From an uncultured Bacteroidales bacterium (GTDB lineage Bacteria > Bacteroidota > Bacteroidia > Bacteroidales > UBA3824): 60,340 nt of DNA. Below the pieces are notes generated by a model, which saw nothing but the letters and a program-made list of their open reading frames with translations, had not been told where the DNA came from and searched no databases. The DNA lies in the NCBI GenBank assembly GCA_937877455.1, contig CALFIU010000023.1, positions 1 through 60,340 of the forward strand, given 5' to 3'. This document shows positions 17,764 to 26,059 of this stretch, piece by piece (the stretch's first letter is position 1; every line of letters starts with the position of its first letter). A program made the translations under genes and the position numbers.

Positions 17764-17796
17764 TTTATTAAAAGCTTTGATTACAATCAAAAAAAA

Positions 17797-19023
17797 TTAT
17801 CGTTTGCTGCCTTTTGCACCAATAGTTCCACCCATAGCAAAAATATTTTGATCGTATGACAACATAAGTTGTTTTTTCTCTGCCGAAAGTTTAATAGCAT
17901 TGTCAATAATTTCATCAAGTACATCAACAAATTTCTTACCCGTTGCCTCCCAAAGATAGAACGATAGCGAACCCGGTATGCTGTTTATCTCATTAATAAA
18001 AACTTCGCCAGTATTACGATTACGCATAAAATCAATGCGAATAATACCCGATGCGTCCATCTCGCGAAACGCCTTAATAGCCAAATCTTGTATTAACTTT
18101 GCAGTTTCGCAAGGCAAATCGGCAGGCACTTTTCTTTGCGAATCGCTCATAGAGCCAGAAGCTTTGGAACCTCCCATTTTTGACCCCTTAGCACCCGAAA
18201 TTTTCGCCCCTTTAGACGAACCGCCACCCATGTACTTATCTTTATAAGATAAAATATCACCCGTACGAACTGGTTCTTCAAGCACCGAAGCAAAACATTT
18301 TTCATAAATACCATAAACAGAACAATTAATTTCTTGTAGATTCTCTACCATTTTTTCAACAATAATTCTGTTGGTAAACTTAGAAGCAAGGTCAATTGCA
18401 TCGCTAAGTTCTTCACGATTGGCAGCCTTAGAAATTCCAACACTTGAACCAAGCGTTGCTGGTTTTACAATAAGAGGATAACCTATTTTTTCTGCATCAA
18501 TAATCTTGGCATCTTTCTGTTCAAACCATTCTTTATCTGTGAGCCATATATAATCTACACATGGAATTCCTGCGGCTTTACACATATATTTTGTAACCAC
18601 CTTGTCCATTGCAATATTGCTTGCTCGTAAATTGCTTCCCACGTATGGAATACCAATCATTTCAAAGAAACCTTGAAGGCTACCATCTTCGCCATAACTG
18701 CCGTGTAAAATGGGGAATATTACATCAAGTTTACAAACCACTTTACTTTTAAACATCGATGTCTTATAGCGATAAAGATTAAAATCTCCACGTACGGGTG
18801 TCATATAAACTTTATCACACCACGAAAGCAACTTTTTCATATTGCGATAGTTGGCAACAACAGTTAACCCCGGACCGGTGTACCACTCGCCTTCTTTACT
18901 TATGTAAATTGGCACAATGTTATATTTAAAGGCAGGAAACGCATTTATCGTTTGCAAAGCCGAAATAACGGATATTTCATGTTCCACTGACAATCCGCCA
19001 AAAATAACTCCTAATGTTATCAT
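17797..19023 (-). CDS. ddl: D-alanine--D-alanine ligase family protein with Gly/Ser/Lys loop insertion
   Basis: A 408-residue ATP-grasp ligase. N-terminal motif FGGLSVEHEISVISA, ATP-site KPATLGSSVGISKA, and metal/product site INEINSIPGSLSFYLWEATG are intact. The omega loop that closes the active site keeps the Lys-Tyr pair (SYKDKYMGG) but is followed by about 30 residues of Gly/Ser/Lys/Ala low complexity (GAKISGAKGSKMGGSKASGS) before RKVPADL. The hexamer GAKGSK recurs at the C-terminus (MGGTIGAKGSKR). It is longer than canonical Ddl (about 310). It is the last gene of a three-gene unit with a MurF-like ligase and an alpha/beta hydrolase. Whether it makes D-Ala-D-Ala or another D-Ala depsipeptide or dipeptide is uncertain. 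Confidence 0.88.
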   Translation of the reverse strand: MITLGVIFGGLSVEHEISVISALQTINAFPAFKYNIVPIYISKEGEWYTGPGLTVVANYRNMKKLLSWCDKVYMTPVRGDFNLYRYKTSMFKSKVVCKLDVIFPILHGSYGEDGSLQGFFEMIGIPYVGSNLRASNIAMDKVVTKYMCKAAGIPCVDYIWLTDKEWFEQKDAKIIDAEKIGYPLIVKPATLGSSVGISKAANREELSDAIDLASKFTNRIIVEKMVENLQEINCSVYGIYEKCFASVLEEPVRTGDILSYKDKYMGGGSSKGAKISGAKGSKMGGSKASGSMSDSQRKVPADLPCETAKLIQDLAIKAFREMDASGIIRIDFMRNRNTGEVFINEINSIPGSLSFYLWEATGKKFVDVLDEIIDNAIKLSAEKKQLMLSYDQNIFAMGGTIGAKGSKR

Positions 19024-19057
19024 AATTATCTTTGATTAATCGTTTTCTAAATTTATT

Positions 19058-20620
19058 CTACCCAAACAAGTCTGGCAAATCGTTTTCAAACAAAACAACA
19101 TCACCTCGCGAAGCCATTGAAAATACTTTTTCTGCAGCTTGATTTAGATTTTCTGCTATAAAAATCTGTTCATCGGGATAACCACTACCTTTAAGTCCAC
19201 GATAAATAGCTTCTGTTTGTTTACGCCCAACAAGCACAGCAAAATCGGCACTATGTGCTATCTGTTCTCCAAGTTTTTGATTATAAAAATCTTGTCGATC
19301 TGCAAGTTCTATTATACCAGGTGTTATTACAAACCTACGACCATTAAACTGCGACAATATTTTTAATGCCATCTCTGCACCTTTGGGATTGGAATTAAAT
19401 GCATCATCAATAATAATAAGTCCTGCGGCATTGGGTTTTATTTCCATCCTATGAGCCACCGCCTGTAATTTGTGTACGCCAAAGGCGATTTCCTTATCAT
19501 TAAGCCCCATTTCATAAGCCAATGCCATACATGCAAGAATATTAGACACATTATAATCGCCGAGCAATTCGGTGGTAAAACTTCCTTCTCTATTCTGACC
19601 AATGTAAAGATCAAACGTTGTACCGTGTTGCGAATAGGTAATATTTTTTGCAGTATAGCCCAACTTCGCAGAGTTTAACGAATAAAATACAGAATTTGTC
19701 TTAAGACTATCGGCATTTGACGCAATTATATCATAATCGGCATTAAGCACCGCCAAGCCATCGGTAGGCAAACTATCTATAAGCTCAAACTTAGTTTTTC
19801 TTACATTATCAATATTTTTAAAAGTGTCGAGATGTTGCTCTGCCACAGATGTAAGAATACCATATTTTGGTTTTACAATATCGCAAATTTCCTTAATGTC
19901 GCCCAATTGTTTGGCTCCCATCTCGCAAATAAACACTTGATGTGTTGGGTTAAGATATTCGCGAATGGTGCGTACAACACCCATAGTTGTATTAAAACTG
20001 CCAGGTGTCATAAGCACATTGTATTTTTGCGATAGTATTTTTTCAAGAAAATGTTTTGTACTTGTTTTTCCGTAACTTCCTGTTATACCAACAACAATCA
20101 AATCTTTTTGACTGGCAAGTATGCGTTTTGCATCGTTTATATACCAATTGTTAATTTTGTTTTCCACTGGTTTTAGGATTATGTTGGCCAATGGTAATAT
20201 AAGAAATGTAAGACCACAACAAACCTCTGCAAAAACTACCGACAAAAAAGGTTTTCCAAAACATAATACTAAACTAACGATTAAGACAACAACACCCAAC
20301 GATGTAAAAAACAAACGTTTAGCTCTTGATGTAAAATTTAGTTTTACCTTTTGTTTACGTTTTAAAACCAACACTGCCAGCGGCACAAGTATAACAACAC
20401 CTAATGCTAAAAGCCACATTTTAGAAAATATCACACCAAGAGCCGCTATCCATATAGCAGCAATTTCTCCATAACGAAGAATGCCAATTCCTGATTTGCC
20501 AAACCATTTAAAAAAACGTTCGTTGCGATAACTGTTCTGTTGGAACATCTGCAACTCGTAACGTAGTTTAACAACAAAATAAACAGCCGTTACCGCTAAT
20601 AATAAAAATTCAATTAACAT
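19058..20620 (-). CDS. Membrane-anchored MurF-like Mur ligase
   Basis: A 520-residue Mur ligase. The first about 150 residues hold four or five predicted membrane helices (starting LIEFLLLAVTAVYFVV), unlike cytosolic MurF. The ligase part follows: P-loop VVGITGSYGKTSTKHF, MTPGSFNTTMGVVRTIREYL, substrate-binding FICEMGAKQLGDIKEICDI, and a Mur C-terminal domain with DDAFNSNPKGAEMALKIL. It probably adds a D-Ala dipeptide-like unit to the peptidoglycan precursor or a related acceptor at the membrane. It lies 34 bp upstream of ddl and 6 bp downstream of the hydrolase, so the three act together. It could be the main MurF or a specialised paralogue. Confidence 0.88.
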   Translation of the reverse strand: MLIEFLLLAVTAVYFVVKLRYELQMFQQNSYRNERFFKWFGKSGIGILRYGEIAAIWIAALGVIFSKMWLLALGVVILVPLAVLVLKRKQKVKLNFTSRAKRLFFTSLGVVVLIVSLVLCFGKPFLSVVFAEVCCGLTFLILPLANIILKPVENKINNWYINDAKRILASQKDLIVVGITGSYGKTSTKHFLEKILSQKYNVLMTPGSFNTTMGVVRTIREYLNPTHQVFICEMGAKQLGDIKEICDIVKPKYGILTSVAEQHLDTFKNIDNVRKTKFELIDSLPTDGLAVLNADYDIIASNADSLKTNSVFYSLNSAKLGYTAKNITYSQHGTTFDLYIGQNREGSFTTELLGDYNVSNILACMALAYEMGLNDKEIAFGVHKLQAVAHRMEIKPNAAGLIIIDDAFNSNPKGAEMALKILSQFNGRRFVITPGIIELADRQDFYNQKLGEQIAHSADFAVLVGRKQTEAIYRGLKGSGYPDEQIFIAENLNQAAEKVFSMASRGDVVLFENDLPDLFG

Positions 20621-20626
20621 AATCGT

Positions 20627-21385
20627 TTATTTGCTTTGCAAAAAGTTTTCAACAATAGTCTGGTAATAACCAGGATTTTCTAAAAAACTAAAATGTCCAC
20701 AATTTGGAAACACCACTAAGCCAGCATCGGGAATTAATTTTTCCATTATTTTTGCATCCGACAACGGTGTAGCAGTGTCGTTTGCTCCCCAAATCAGCAG
20801 AGTTGAGGCTTTTATGTTGGGCATAACATGAGTTAAATCCTCATCAACCACCTTTTTTAATATCTCCTTCATCATAACTGTGGCATTTTTATAATCCTCA
20901 CTTGCTAACGAATTAGCAAACGGTTTTACAAGTTTTTCGGTGGCTTTTTCGCCAATAATTTTGGCAGATATTTTTTTTGCCTTTGAAAAAATTCTACTAA
21001 CCGAAATTTTTGTACTTTGTGGTTTTACACCAGCACTATCAGTTAGTATAATTTTTTTTACATCATTACGCGATGATAGCAATATTGCCACACGTCCACC
21101 AAAAGAATGTCCTAAAAATATTGGGGATTTCAAGCCATATATCTTTACAAATTCTTCAATACAACGTGTATAATCCTCAACACCCCAAACAGTTGTTGGT
21201 TCTGGACTTTTGCCAAAACCCGGAAAATCAATAGCCGTTACTCGATACTTTTTTTCTAAATTCGACTGCAAATATTTAAAAGTATCAATGTTGCAACCCC
21301 AACCATGTAGCAGCATAACATCTTGACCTTCGCCGGTGGTTTTGTAATGCACTTTAGCTCCGTTAGCAATTATATCACCTTCCAT
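20627..21385 (-). CDS. Alpha/beta-fold hydrolase
   Basis: A 252-residue serine hydrolase from the ATG at 21385. The oxyanion segment is LLHGWGCN, the nucleophile elbow GHSFGG, the acid WGANDTATP and the histidine NCGHFSFLENP. There is no signal peptide. The longer frame from 21427 is rejected because it would start upstream of a good -7 box (21403-21410). It is the first gene of the unit with the MurF-like ligase and Ddl, so its substrate may be a cell-wall precursor ester or a D-amino-acid derivative; this is inference from context. Confidence 0.9.
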   Translation of the reverse strand: MEGDIIANGAKVHYKTTGEGQDVMLLHGWGCNIDTFKYLQSNLEKKYRVTAIDFPGFGKSPEPTTVWGVEDYTRCIEEFVKIYGLKSPIFLGHSFGGRVAILLSSRNDVKKIILTDSAGVKPQSTKISVSRIFSKAKKISAKIIGEKATEKLVKPFANSLASEDYKNATVMMKEILKKVVDEDLTHVMPNIKASTLLIWGANDTATPLSDAKIMEKLIPDAGLVVFPNCGHFSFLENPGYYQTIVENFLQSK

Positions 21386-21402
21386 AATAGTAAATTTTGC
21401 CG

Positions 21403-21410
21403 CAAAGTTA
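21403..21410 (-). promoter_or_regulatory. -7 box of the hydrolase/MurF/ddl unit
   Basis: TAACTTTG on the minus strand matches TAnnTTTG and lies 17 bp upstream of the hydrolase ATG at 21385. A TTG occurs 14 bp further upstream, closer than the usual 19 bp. The site supports the shorter hydrolase start. Confidence 0.6.
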
Positions 21411-21462
21411 ATAATTATTATTGACAACTACAGCGTGTTTTGAAATAGTTTTTTTTACAACC

Positions 21463-21509
21463 ACGTCAATTTCATTTGTAGGGGCAGCCCCTACAAATGA
21501 AATTGACGT
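21463..21509. repeat. Perfect 23-bp palindromic repeat
   Basis: Two 23-bp arms (ACGTCAATTTCATTTGTAGG plus GGC and its exact complement) are separated by one base. The outer 16 bases recur at 24114-24129, on the other side of the GH2 gene. It resembles small intergenic REP- or MITE-like elements. In position it could also end transcription, but no T-run follows and no gene ends here. Confidence 0.85.
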
Positions 21510-21600
21510 TTATTCTAATGTTTTTGGAAATATTTTTTTTACAATAAATCATTTTTTTCACTTTTGCAAAAAACATTATTTTTTTAACGTAACATAAAAA

Positions 21601-24081
21601 ATGGACAAAAAACTATTGGTGGCGATAGTTGCAGGCTGTTTACTTTCGTGTGGACAATCAGAAGAAAACCCGCGCAACATAGAAAAATTTAACGAAAATT
21701 GGCAGTTTGCACTCGGTGCAGATTCGTTAGAAGCATTCACAAACTTAACAACACAGCCACGAACATTAAATCTGCCTCACGATTGGAGCATAGAAGGCGA
21801 CTTTAAAGAAAACAATCCTGCCACACCTGGCGGAGGCGCACTTCCAGGCGGTTTTGGTGTGTATCAAAAAGAATTTTTTCCGTCATCAACCGATTCTCTC
21901 AAACAATTTTTCATCTGTTTTGACGGGGTATATTGGCAAAGCACTGTATATATAAATGGCTATAAACTCGGTTTTAGACCCAACGGCTACATTGGTTTTG
22001 AATATAACATTACACCATACCTAAAATATGATAAAAAAAACACATTAACCATAACCGCCGACAATACCAATCAACCAAACTCTCGTTGGTATTCGGGAAG
22101 CGGAATTTATAGAAACGTATATCTAAAAAAAGTTGATAAAAACCACATTCTTGAACCCGAAACTTTTATATACACCGAAAACACTTCTGCTCAACAAACT
22201 ACTCTTAACATAGAAACTCAAATACAAGGTGAAGGAAATTCCGAATTAGAAATTAACATATACTCACCTTCTGGACAAAACGTATGCAAAATTAACGAAA
22301 AAGAATATAGTTGCGGACAAAAAATAAAACTTTCAACACAGATAGATAATCCTCAACTTTGGAGTATTGAATCGCCAAATATCTATCGTGCAGAGTTTAA
22401 AATAAAAAACAACGGTAAAACCACCGACGTATATTCTCAAACATTTGGAATAAGATTTTTTAACTTCGATGCCGACAACGGATTTTCTCTTAACGGCAAA
22501 GCCATGAAAATAAACGGTGTTTGCAACCATCACGATCTCGGCGCACTTGGTGCAGCTGTCAACCACTGCGCAATACAACGTCAATTGCAAATACTAAAAG
22601 ATATGGGTTGTAACGCCATTCGCACATCGCACAATCCTCCTGCAAAAGAACTGCTCGACCTATGCGACTCCATGGGGTTTATTGTAATGGACGAAGCATT
22701 CGATATGTGGGCAAAACGTAAAACAAAATACGACTACGCACAATATTTTGCACAATGGCACGAACAAGACCTTTCTGACTTTATAAAACGCGACCGCAAT
22801 CACCCAAGCGTTATTATGTGGAGTTTTGGCAACGAAATTCTCGAACAATGGGGCGACATAAACACCGACACATTAGACATTGCACAAGCAAATCTTATGT
22901 TCAACTTTGCTGCTCAACTTAGCAAAAACAACGATAGCAACAACAAAACCCATGTTAACTCAATGTTGGCAATAAAACTCGCTGATATTGTTAAAAACCT
23001 TGACCCATCGCGACCCGTAACAACAGGAAACAACGAAACCGAACCTTTTAACTTGCTTTTTAAATCAGGTGCAATGGATATTATCGGTTTTAATTATCAC
23101 GAATACAACTGGGGAAAGGCATTTAAAGAAAAATTTCCAAACAAACCACTCATAATAACCGAAGCTGTATCGGCATTACAAACAAGAGGCAACTACATAG
23201 CACCAGCAGATTCTGAATATCTATGGCCCGAACGTTGGGATTTGCCATTCGACAGACCCGACCACCAATGCTCTGCATACGACAACACTCGCACACCTTG
23301 GGGAACTTCTCACGAAACCACTCTCAAAGAATACATGAAATATCCTTGGGTTTCAGGAATTTTTGTATGGACGGGATTTGACTATATCGGAGAACCAACG
23401 CCTTACGGTTGGCCTTCGAGAAGTTCTTATTTTGGAATAATAGACCTCGCTGGATTTCCAAAAGATGTATATTACTTATATCAAAGCCTTTGGACATCAA
23501 AACCAGTGCTGCATCTCCTACCCCATTGGAATTGGCAAGAAGGAGAGAAAATAGATGTATGGGCATACACAAACTTAGAAGAAGTAGAATTGTTTCTCAA
23601 TGGACAAACGCTCGGTAAACAAACTGCTAAAGACGACAAACTTCATTTGGCATGGAAAGTTGACTATCAACCAGGAGAACTCAAAGCCATAGCAAAAACA
23701 AAAGATGGACAAACAATAGAAGACGTTGTTTGCACTGCAGATACAGCAGCAAGCATTAGTATAACAGCAGACAGAAACATCATCAACGCCGATGGAGAAG
23801 ATTTAAGTTTTGTTACCATAGAAATAATGGACAAAAACGGTGTTTTAGTACCAACTGCCAACAACATGATACAATTTGCAATAACAGGTCCCGGAGAAAT
23901 TATTGCCACCGACAACGGAGACCCCACTTGCCATGAAAAATTCACAAATCGCTTTCATTCAGCCTTTAATGGTAAATGTTTGTGCATCGTTCGTTCTCAA
24001 AAGGACAAAAAAGGAGAAATTGTTTTAACTGCCAAATCAAACAATATCAACGAGGCCGAAATAAAAATTATGAGTAAATAA
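21601..24081 (+). CDS. Glycoside hydrolase family 2 lipoprotein (beta-galactosidase-like)
   Basis: An 826-residue enzyme exported as a lipoprotein (MDKKLLVAIVAGCLLSC, lipid Cys17). Domains in order: GH2 sugar-binding jelly roll (about 25-190, LNLPHDWSIEGDF), Ig-like (about 195-300), TIM barrel (about 300-610) with acid/base Glu near 412 in WSFGNEILEQ and nucleophile Glu near 521 in IITEAVSAL, then Big-type C-terminal domains (EDLSFVTIEIMDKNGVLVP). The motif NGVCNHHDLGALGAAV is typical of Bacteroidetes beta-galactosidases. It stands alone, flanked by related repeats, without SusCD or a regulator. Beta-galactosidase is most likely; beta-glucuronidase or beta-mannosidase is possible. Confidence 0.93.
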   Translation: MDKKLLVAIVAGCLLSCGQSEENPRNIEKFNENWQFALGADSLEAFTNLTTQPRTLNLPHDWSIEGDFKENNPATPGGGALPGGFGVYQKEFFPSSTDSLKQFFICFDGVYWQSTVYINGYKLGFRPNGYIGFEYNITPYLKYDKKNTLTITADNTNQPNSRWYSGSGIYRNVYLKKVDKNHILEPETFIYTENTSAQQTTLNIETQIQGEGNSELEINIYSPSGQNVCKINEKEYSCGQKIKLSTQIDNPQLWSIESPNIYRAEFKIKNNGKTTDVYSQTFGIRFFNFDADNGFSLNGKAMKINGVCNHHDLGALGAAVNHCAIQRQLQILKDMGCNAIRTSHNPPAKELLDLCDSMGFIVMDEAFDMWAKRKTKYDYAQYFAQWHEQDLSDFIKRDRNHPSVIMWSFGNEILEQWGDINTDTLDIAQANLMFNFAAQLSKNNDSNNKTHVNSMLAIKLADIVKNLDPSRPVTTGNNETEPFNLLFKSGAMDIIGFNYHEYNWGKAFKEKFPNKPLIITEAVSALQTRGNYIAPADSEYLWPERWDLPFDRPDHQCSAYDNTRTPWGTSHETTLKEYMKYPWVSGIFVWTGFDYIGEPTPYGWPSRSSYFGIIDLAGFPKDVYYLYQSLWTSKPVLHLLPHWNWQEGEKIDVWAYTNLEEVELFLNGQTLGKQTAKDDKLHLAWKVDYQPGELKAIAKTKDGQTIEDVVCTADTAASISITADRNIINADGEDLSFVTIEIMDKNGVLVPTANNMIQFAITGPGEIIATDNGDPTCHEKFTNRFHSAFNGKCLCIVRSQKDKKGEIVLTAKSNNINEAEIKIMSK

Positions 24082-24101
24082 CATTCATTATTGCAAAAAA
24101 A

Positions 24102-24204
24102 AGAGGTTACCTTACGTCAATTTCATTTGAATCAACATCAATACGGGCGGACTTGCATGTCTGCCCATTTATATAAAAAATAGAGGTTACCTTGGCAACC
24201 TCTA
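24102..24204. repeat. Composite repeat region with terminator after the GH2 gene
   Basis: AGAGGTTACCTT occurs twice (24102-24113 and 24182-24193). Between the copies lie ACGTCAATTTCATTTG (24114-24129), shared with the palindrome at 21463, and a hairpin GGGCGGAC-TTGCAT-GTCTGCCC (24145-24166). The second copy forms an 11-bp hairpin with one mismatch (24181-24204) followed by a short T-run and acts as a terminator between the convergent GH2 and porin genes. Confidence 0.7.
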
Positions 24205-24253
24205 CTTTTTATAAATACTCGGTTAAATAAAACCTAATTTTGATATTAATTTT

Positions 24254-25597
24254 TTAAAAATTAATATCTACACCCAAACCAATAACCCTATTGGTACGAC
24301 TATATGTTGTTACAGAAGTATTAGCAACTGTTTTGGTATAATCGTCATAAAAAGTTTGGAAATAAGCAGCGTTAATTTTCACTTTTGGAGAAACTCTAAC
24401 ACCAATACCAAAACCACATGAATAACTACTCATGTTGAAAGACATATCAGAAATGTTTGCATCTGTTTGGTCAAACATTGTTTTTTGAAAACCTGCACTA
24501 ACCTCAAACATATCGTTGATGTCGTATTCTACACCAAAAGTAACTTCGTTTGTATTATGAACCATCGATTTTGTCCATTGTTTTGTATCCATATCAAAAT
24601 AATGGTTATAACCAACATAAACACGCAATGGGTTGAAAGGTATAAACTGTGCACCAATACAAGCAAAAGCAGGCATATCACAAGGTGTTTTTGCACCATC
24701 GAGATAATTAGAGAAAGATGCGTTAGACGCTGCCAATGCGTTGAAAGCATCGTTGTTATGAGCATCAGATTCTACACGGAGTTTGGTTTTAAACTCAAAT
24801 TTAGCCGCAATATTTACCCAATCAGCAGCTTTCCAATCCAAACCAACAATAGGAGCAACTCCAAATCCTTTTTGGTCGCAATCGAGAACTAAATCGCTAA
24901 GGGCAGGATTAATTGATTGGTCAATAACCGTTCCCGTAGTCATTTTATATTTTATTCCTGTTATACTACCAGTATAACTATTTGTAACATAAATACCACG
25001 TACACCAAGCGATACACTAAGATTTTCTGAAAGTTTGCGCGCCACAGTTAAAAACAAACCCATGTCGTATGATTTGCCTTCAACAGAACTCTGAAGGGTG
25101 TAACCTGCAAAAGCTGCTCCCAATGCCTTCAAACCATTAGAACCAACTAATGCCTCAAACGAACCTACACCATCGTCAAATTCGCAGCCGCCGCCACCGC
25201 CAATAAATCCAAATCCAGCTTGAAAACTCCAATCTCCTTTATTATATAACAAAAACAAAGAAGGCTGAATAGGAACGTTAACATCACCCTTAAATTTACG
25301 ACCGCCATCAGAATTTGGCGATGGATTTTCAAAATTGTATTTATATAAACCACCATAATTGGCGTATGCATCACGATGTTGACGAGCATTTTGCCAGTTA
25401 AACTGAAAATGAAAACCTTCATCGTAAAATGCAGCACCAGCAGGATTGAAATAAACACCATCAATGCCAATGGCTGCCTGACGTGCAGGGTTACGCAAAA
25501 AATAAACGCTTTGATTGGTGTTTGTTAGATAGTCGCCTGCAAATGCATTGGCAGACAAAGCAAGGATACCTGCCAATAATAAACTTCTTTTTTTCAT
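24254..25597 (-). CDS. OmpP1/FadL/TodX family outer membrane transporter
   Basis: A 447-residue beta-barrel with signal peptide MKKRSLLLAGILALSANAFA, cut before GDY. The mature N-terminus contains the family plug region (FLRNPARQAAIGIDGVYFNPAGAAF). The barrel shows amphipathic strands and ends in an aromatic residue (VIGLGVDINF), the outer-membrane insertion signal. FadL-like proteins admit fatty acids or other hydrophobic molecules; the Bacteroidetes members have no confirmed ligand. It is transcribed alone. Confidence 0.9.
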   Translation of the reverse strand: MKKRSLLLAGILALSANAFAGDYLTNTNQSVYFLRNPARQAAIGIDGVYFNPAGAAFYDEGFHFQFNWQNARQHRDAYANYGGLYKYNFENPSPNSDGGRKFKGDVNVPIQPSLFLLYNKGDWSFQAGFGFIGGGGGCEFDDGVGSFEALVGSNGLKALGAAFAGYTLQSSVEGKSYDMGLFLTVARKLSENLSVSLGVRGIYVTNSYTGSITGIKYKMTTGTVIDQSINPALSDLVLDCDQKGFGVAPIVGLDWKAADWVNIAAKFEFKTKLRVESDAHNNDAFNALAASNASFSNYLDGAKTPCDMPAFACIGAQFIPFNPLRVYVGYNHYFDMDTKQWTKSMVHNTNEVTFGVEYDINDMFEVSAGFQKTMFDQTDANISDMSFNMSSYSCGFGIGVRVSPKVKINAAYFQTFYDDYTKTVANTSVTTYSRTNRVIGLGVDINF

Positions 25598-25856
25598 ACT
25601 TTTGTTATTTTCTCTTTTTTATTTAGTTTAGAATATCTTTACAAAAAAACTGCCAAACGGTTAAACGTTCTTAAACCAACCGTTACCTTTACTCTAATTC
25701 CTACGAAAACATAAAAGTATAATGTTTCAATAATATCTTTAATTTAAAATTAAAAAAATATTAAGCAAAAAAACACTTAATAATTAAAATGTAAAAAAAT
25801 ATTATTATTTCCAACCGTGCCAACAAATAACAAGGATTGTTTTTGGTAAATTAAAC

Positions 25857-25978
25857 GGGGGTTCTAAAAATTGCTTTTTCTGTGTTGTATTTCAATCTCA
25901 AAATACTCATTTACAATCAGTAAACTACGCTTTTTTGATTTCATACGCCTTGAAAAATCTAATTTTTAGAACTCCCCC
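25857..25978. mobile_element. MITE-like element with inverted terminal repeats
   Basis: The 122-bp segment begins GGGGGTTCTAAAAATT (25857-25872) and ends AATTTTTAGAACTCCCCC (25961-25978), near-perfect inverted repeats with one extra base. The arms continue as an imperfect palindrome inward (for example GCTTTTTC against GATTTTTC). It has no open frame. The structure fits a non-autonomous insertion or a cruciform-forming REP element. No target-site duplication was identified. Confidence 0.55.
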
Positions 25979-26024
25979 AAACATTTTATCACAAAAAAAT
26001 ACACACAAACTAACAATATTTTTT

Positions 26025-26032
26025 TACCTTTG
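26025..26032 (+). promoter_or_regulatory. -7 box of gpmI
   Basis: TACCTTTG matches the Bacteroidetes -7 consensus. It overlaps the alternative TTG start at 26030, so translation must begin at the ATG at 26060, 27 bp downstream of the box. Confidence 0.75.
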
Positions 26033-26059
26033 CAGTCGGAAATAAAAAAGTTAAAAATC

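Larger units (their letters stand above)
25598..26059. other. Intergenic region between the porin and gpmI
   Basis: This 462-bp AT-rich gap separates divergent genes. It holds the palindromic element at 25857-25978 and the gpmI promoter. No small gene, tRNA or riboswitch was recognised in it. Confidence 0.7.
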
